In this document: in pieces, positions 37,501-43,500 of the stretch | Position numbering within the stretch: the first letter of the stretch is position 1 | Layout of the letters: the number at the start of each line of letters is the position of its first letter | NCBI GenBank assembly: GCA_036023115.1 | Contig: JAYKKT010000041.1 | Location: 1,196,001-1,260,000, forward strand | Direction: 5' to 3' | From: Brasenia schreberi | Taxonomy: Eukaryota; Streptophyta; Magnoliopsida; Nymphaeales; Cabombaceae | Length of the DNA stretch: 64,000 nucleotides | Program-made: the position numbers and the translations under genes | Notes under the pieces: model-generated | What the model was told of the DNA's origin: nothing | The model's input: the letters and a program-made list of their open reading frames with translations, nothing else | Databases searched by the model: none

Positions 37501-40500
37501 GGAGCTGGAACCATCTTACAAGCAGTTCTGGAGGCAACGAGACTTCGAGAAGAAAGTCTCAAAATTGAGAGAACTGGTAGGATTATGTCTTTGCAAAAAG
37601 AGAATTCTTTTTCTTTGTTTTGCAACCTTCAAATAACTTATGGGTAAATCGATCTTTTCACCTTTTCCTTTTTAATGGTTCCTTCTGCGAATTTGTTTCT
37701 GTATTTTCTTTTATATATGTATTTTTGAGACGTATTTAATTTTAACTAGTAACACATTTGAGTTTCTTCAACTCCTCCTGAACAGTGTAATTTTGCGTCC
37801 ATATTACCAGGTCCTTTGTCAATAGATGCCATTTTACAAGCTGTCAGGGAAGACCCAGAAGGCCTTGCAATGACACGTGAGCATGTTAGAGCTGCACTCG
37901 ACCAGATTGGCTGTGTTTGTGGCAGTGATGGATCATATAGTATCAGTATCCCATGGCTGATTTGTTGAACTTGCTTCTATTATAATATTAATTTTGAACA
38001 TCATTTTATGCTTTGTTGGACATATTTTATGTTGTGATTTTGTATTAGATTTTTCTTGACGGTGTTCTAGATTTGAAGGATATTATTGAAGATGCACGAA
38101 AGGATGAGGTAGAGTTGAAGCAGTGCCTTCTTTATTGCTTAAGTGATGTTATTCCTATGGCTAAATGATTTGAATATTGTGTCTTTTCCAGGTAGAATCA
38201 ATTGTAAAGAGAAGATATGGGACAAATGGTTCTAGGATATTCCGATTGTTATCAACCAAAGCATGCTCTGATTTGAAAGAGGTCAGGACTTGTAAAATAC
38301 ATGGGAATATGTGTTACACTTCCATGCATGGGGAGAGACAAAACATGCTGCAGATCGTTTGCTTTGTGAATTTCCATTTGAATAGCCTTTTCTGGATTCA
38401 TTCAATGGTCTCCTCTAGGTTTAATTAGTGGAGACCATTGAAGGAATGGAATTGGATCAAAGTACACATTTTGGACTGATTGTGGGCTTGGAAGTTAAAA
38501 TTTCTTTCTTAAGAAATCAACTTTGAAACCTAAAAGAATTCAAGACTTATGGATTGTGAAGGGTGTAACAATTGTTGATGCCCGCAAGCCCTGGTATTGT
38601 GAATTCAGTCCTTCACTTTGGCATTCTCTCTGGTGGTTTACCACTTTAAGGTGTACGGCTACATGACCATCTGGAAGAAACATATGGCGTGTGCCAAGTG
38701 CTGTTGTAAATACAAGAAAGCAAAAATTTTAAGTGATGAGCCACAAACTATGTTCTTGAGCTAGATTTTTCCGTATGCTTGTCTCGTATCACTTTCCAAA
38801 AAGATAGAAGATTCTGATTATCCTGCGATGCTTACCAACCTGTTACTAAGTTGGAGGTAAAAATTGACCCTAGGTATTCAAAATTTTCCTTTTGGGGGAT
38901 GCAATGTGTGCCAATTTTAATTTCTATGTCTTCTGAGGTAACCAAATGATCAAACTTACATTCCATATATTCTGTCTTTGTTCTACTAAGTCGGAGGCCT
39001 TTGCTTTCTAATGTTTCTCTCCATAGTTCCAATTTTCTATTGTGAGTTATCTGCTAACATGGCACACGATAGGGATCTGTGGAAACAAAGAATCCATGTA
39101 GCCGACCCCGTCTAGTATGGGAAAAGGCTTAGTTGTTGTTTAGTTGTTGTTGTTGCTTACCAACCTATTAAAATGTCTTATTGGCACTCACCTTCTATTT
39201 GCTTTTGTCTAAGCCTTAATCTGTGACACAATTCCTTAAAAGAAACGGCTTGGATATTGTTGAAAACTGCAAGGAAACACAGCGATCCATCAAGCACGAA
39301 AGAAAGAGACGAAAAAATGAAGGAAAATGTGTGAGATTTGAGGAGGGGATAGGTCCTCCAATGGGGGCCACCTCCCCTCTTTCTCTTTCTATTAATCTAA
39401 ATGAACTTTTATCATTGACTCTTGCTGCATTACATATGACTGGGCAACATATTCTTCAACTGGCATCCACTTTAACTTTAGTTCTATAAGAGATAGATAC
39501 AAAAAGAGATCGGACACAATCCATCTCCCTCCAGAGTTTTTCCTTATTTCTTGGGAGCTGATGGTCAGTTGACAAATACGCAGTTTCTGCAACCTGTTGA
39601 TGTGGTTCCAAATAGCCAGCCATTCACTATGCTTGCTACTAATGCACAACCTCAGTTAATTGTGCAAGCCACTCAACTATCACAAGTGGTTCCCAAGCAA
39701 ACTCAGGAACCTACAAGGGCAGTACCACAACCTAATCCTTTGGATTCAAAGCAGAATGCTAGGAAGGCACTTCCTAGGGATCTTTTTAGTCTTTACTCAA
39801 TGCCACATGTCCCAATCCCAGCGTGGCAATCTGGAAGGCAGAAGGTGGGCAGCAGTTAACAACTTACATTCCTAATATCGTGAGGATAATCCCTTCTTTT
39901 TTTGGATCATCCTTATATTGGTTTTCTTCCCTTTTTATTTTATTTTTCTACAAAATCAGGAAAGTCATCTTTTGGAAATCATCTTTCCAAATCCAGTCCC
40001 TAGGTTGGTCAGGCCTCCCCATGCAGTTTGGCTAGGATCGACAACCCGATAACTCAACTAAAGCCTTCCTTCATCACCAATAGTTAGTTGCTTCCCAAAG
40101 AAAGTGCAGAACTTTCCAAACTCATGCTGTCAAAATGTTCCTTCCCTTCTTCAACAAGACCTGTATGACTGCAAGCCATTAAGACGGCTGCAAATGTAAA
40201 AACATTTGTCTTCACTCCTTGATTCTGCATTTCAGCAAATAGCAAAAGGGCATCCTTTTCGTTGCCATGTGCTGCATATGCCCCCATCATAGCAGTCCAT
40301 GATACAATGCTCTTCTTACCTAAACTATTAAATACTTTACGTGCCAATTCAACACTACCACATTTAGCATACATGTCAAGAAGTGCATGGGTGATGGAGG
40401 AATTGGAGTCAAACCCCTTCCTCTTTACCAGCTCATGCATATGTTTCCCAATATCTAGAGCTCCCAACTTTAGCACGTGCAAAGATTACACTAACCATTG

Positions 40501-43500
40501 TTATGTAATCATATTTAACACGCTCATTCTACAAGCGCCCGAAGAGATTGATTGCTTTCTTGCCTTGTCATTAATTTCATAAGTTGCAATCATGGAATTC
40601 CAAGTGACTAAATTTCGAGTTTCCATCCTATCAAATAAAGACCTAGCCTTTGCTTTCTAATGTTTCTCTCCATAGTTCCAATTTTCTATTGTGAGTTATC
40701 TGCTAACATGGCACACGATAGGGATCTGTGGAAACAAAGAATCCATGTAGCCGACCCCGTCTAGTATGGGAAAAGGCTTAGTTGTTGTTTAGTTGTTGTT
40801 GTTGCTTACCAACCTATTAAAATGTCTTATTGGCACTCACCTTCTATTTGCTTTTGTCTAAGCCTTAATCTGTGACACAATTCCTTAAAAGAAACGGCTT
40901 GGATATTGTTGAAAACTGCAAGGAAACACAGCGATCCATCAAGCACGAAAGAAAGAGACGAAAAAATGAAGGAAAATGTGTGAGATTTGAGGAGGGGATA
41001 GGTCCTCCAATGGGGGCCACCTCCCCTCTTTCTCTTTCTATTAATCTAAATGAACTTTTATCATTGACTCTTGCTGCATTACATATGACTGGGCAACATA
41101 TTCTTCAACTGGCATCCACTTTAACTTTAGTTCTATAAGAGATAGATACAAAAAGAGATCGGACACAATCCATCTCCCTCCAGAGTTTTTCCTTATTTCT
41201 TGGGAGCTGATGGTCAGTTGACAAATACGCAGTTTCTGCAACCTGTTGATGTGGTTCCAAATAGCCAGCCATTCACTATGCTTGCTACTAATGCACAACC
41301 TCAGTTAATTGTGCAAGCCACTCAACTATCACAAGTGGTTCCCAAGCAAACTCAGGAACCTACAAGGGCAGTACCACAACCTAATCCTTTGGATTCAAAG
41401 CAGAATGCTAGGAAGGCACTTCCTAGGGATCTTTTTAGTCTTTACTCAATGCCACATGTCCCAATCCCAGCGTGGCAATCTGGAAGGCAGAAGGTGGGCA
41501 GCAGTTAACAACTTACATTCCTAATATCGTGAGGATAATCCCTTCTTTTTTTGGATCATCCTTATATTGGTTTTCTTCCCTTTTTATTTTATTTTTCTAC
41601 AAAATCAGGAAAGTCATCTTTTGGAAATCATCTTTCCAAATCCAGTCCCTAGGTTGGTCAGGCCTCCCCATGCAGTTTGGCTAGGATCGACAACCCGATA
41701 ACTCAACTAAAGCCTTCCTTCATCACCAATAGTTAGTTGCTTCCCAAAGAAAGTGCAGAACTTTCCAAACTCATGCTGTCAAAATGTTCCTTCCCTTCTT
41801 CAACAAGACCTGTATGACTGCAAGCCATTAAGACGGCTGCAAATGTAAAAACATTTGTCTTCACTCCTTGATTCTGCATTTCAGCAAATAGCAAAAGGGC
41901 ATCCTTTTCGTTGCCATGTGCTGCATATGCCCCCATCATAGCAGTCCATGATACAATGCTCTTCTTACCTAAACTATTAAATACTTTACGTGCCAATTCA
42001 ACACTACCACATTTAGCATACATGTCAAGAAGTGCATGGGTGATGGAGGAATTGGAGTCAAACCCCTTCCTCTTTACCAGCTCATGCATATGTTTCCCAA
42101 TATCTAGAGCTCCCAACTTTAGCACGTGCAAAGATTACACTAACCATTGTTATGTAATCATATTTAACACGCTCATTCTACAAGCGCCCGAAGAGATTGA
42201 TTGCTTTCTTGCCTTGTCATTAATTTCATAAGTTGCAATCATGGAATTCCAAGTGACTAAATTTCGAGTTTCCATCCTATCAAATAAAGACCTAGCAATG
42301 TCTACATTTCTACACTTTGAATACATTGAAATCAAAGCGTTCACAAATGGGATATCTGAATTCAACCCCAACGTAACAGCATAACTATGAATCAACATTC
42401 CTTGGCAAAGTTGTCGGCCTGTCATGCAATTGCAACCAAAGGTGAGAAGGTGGTTCCTTCTTATGTATGAGATTAAAGGTTGAACTACCTCCTTGGCTGA
42501 TAACTTATGATTGCACCTTGGTAGCTCGATATGCACAACACGCTATGCTCTCCTCCCATTGATTAACCTAGCTCTGATACCATATCGAAAATGGCAAGAA
42601 AATGTTGTGATCCATCAAGCATGAAAGAAAGAGATAGAAAAATGAAGAAAATGTGTGAGATTTGTGGAGGGGGCAAGTCCAATGGAGGCCGGCCCCTCGT
42701 TCTCTCTCTCTATTAATCTGAATCCCTTAACCCTAATATAAGACGTTCAATCCTTATATAGCGGATTGTTCAATATAAAATAACTAAAATGCTCTTAGTA
42801 ATAAGGCTATTACAATAATACCTAAAAACATAAAAAAATACTGAAACATCACTAAACAGTAGAATGTTCAACAGATACATGTGACAACCTTTGCCGTTAA
42901 AGGTGGATTACATTTTTTTGTTGCCTTTTTAATGCCAAGTGATAGACAAGCAATTCCCAACCCACTGTCTTTGGAAGCCTGACTGTATGTATTGGCTTTA
43001 TTGCAGAATATGGTAATAGCATAAAAGTGACATGACCGGTAGACACTCCATGAAAATTGTAATTATTTGTTTACAACTTTTATTGCATGCATGAGTCTTT
43101 GCGTGCGGCAGCAATATCAAGTCCTGTCATCTTCATGTGGATGTTAATGGAATGAGCAATAGGTTAACAATAGACTTCAATGTCTTTCCTTAGTTAGGAT
43201 GCTCCATTGTACATTTGGGTTTTATGCTTAGATCTTTTCTTGGAACTCTAGTACCTCTTTGTTGATGCTGTTAATTGGGTCGTTTGAAGTGCTAGTGTTG
43301 CTCTCTCCTGTCCGCATCAATCGGTTATAAGCTTATTAATGTGTACTTGTTCTTGTTTTCTGCTTTTATAGGTAATTCATCACACACTTATCGAACCAAA
43401 GGTAGCAAATGGGCTTCTTCATAAACTTTGGAAAGATAATTATGTCCACATGGAAGTAAGTTGCAAAGTCTCAATTTTATGGGGCACTATTTAGTGTTGT

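Larger units (their letters stand above)
38997..42294 (+). repeat. 1,649-bp tandem direct duplication
   Basis: Unit 1 is 38997-40645 and unit 2 is 40646-42294. All open frames in the two units translate identically, offset by exactly 1,649 bp. The junction reads GACCTAGCCTTTGC, joining GACCTAGC (right border) to GCCTTTGC (left border) through a shared GC. The unit covers part of the twin-primed LINE, the left end of LTR element 2 and most of its interior. Confidence 0.93.
39258..42873 (-). mobile_element. Non-autonomous LTR element 2 carrying PPR and ARF-GAP fragments
   Basis: The right LTR is 42583-42873, with the PBS TGGTATCAGAGC (minus) at 42571-42582. The left LTR starts TGTTGAAAAC at 39258 and is truncated after about 150 bp. 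Flanks are GATAT (39253-39257) and GATAC (42874-42878), a near-perfect 5-bp TSD. There is no gag or pol. Removing the tandem duplication gives about 2.0 kb. The LTR shares layout with element 1 (palindrome, purine run) but is a different subfamily. Confidence 0.8.
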
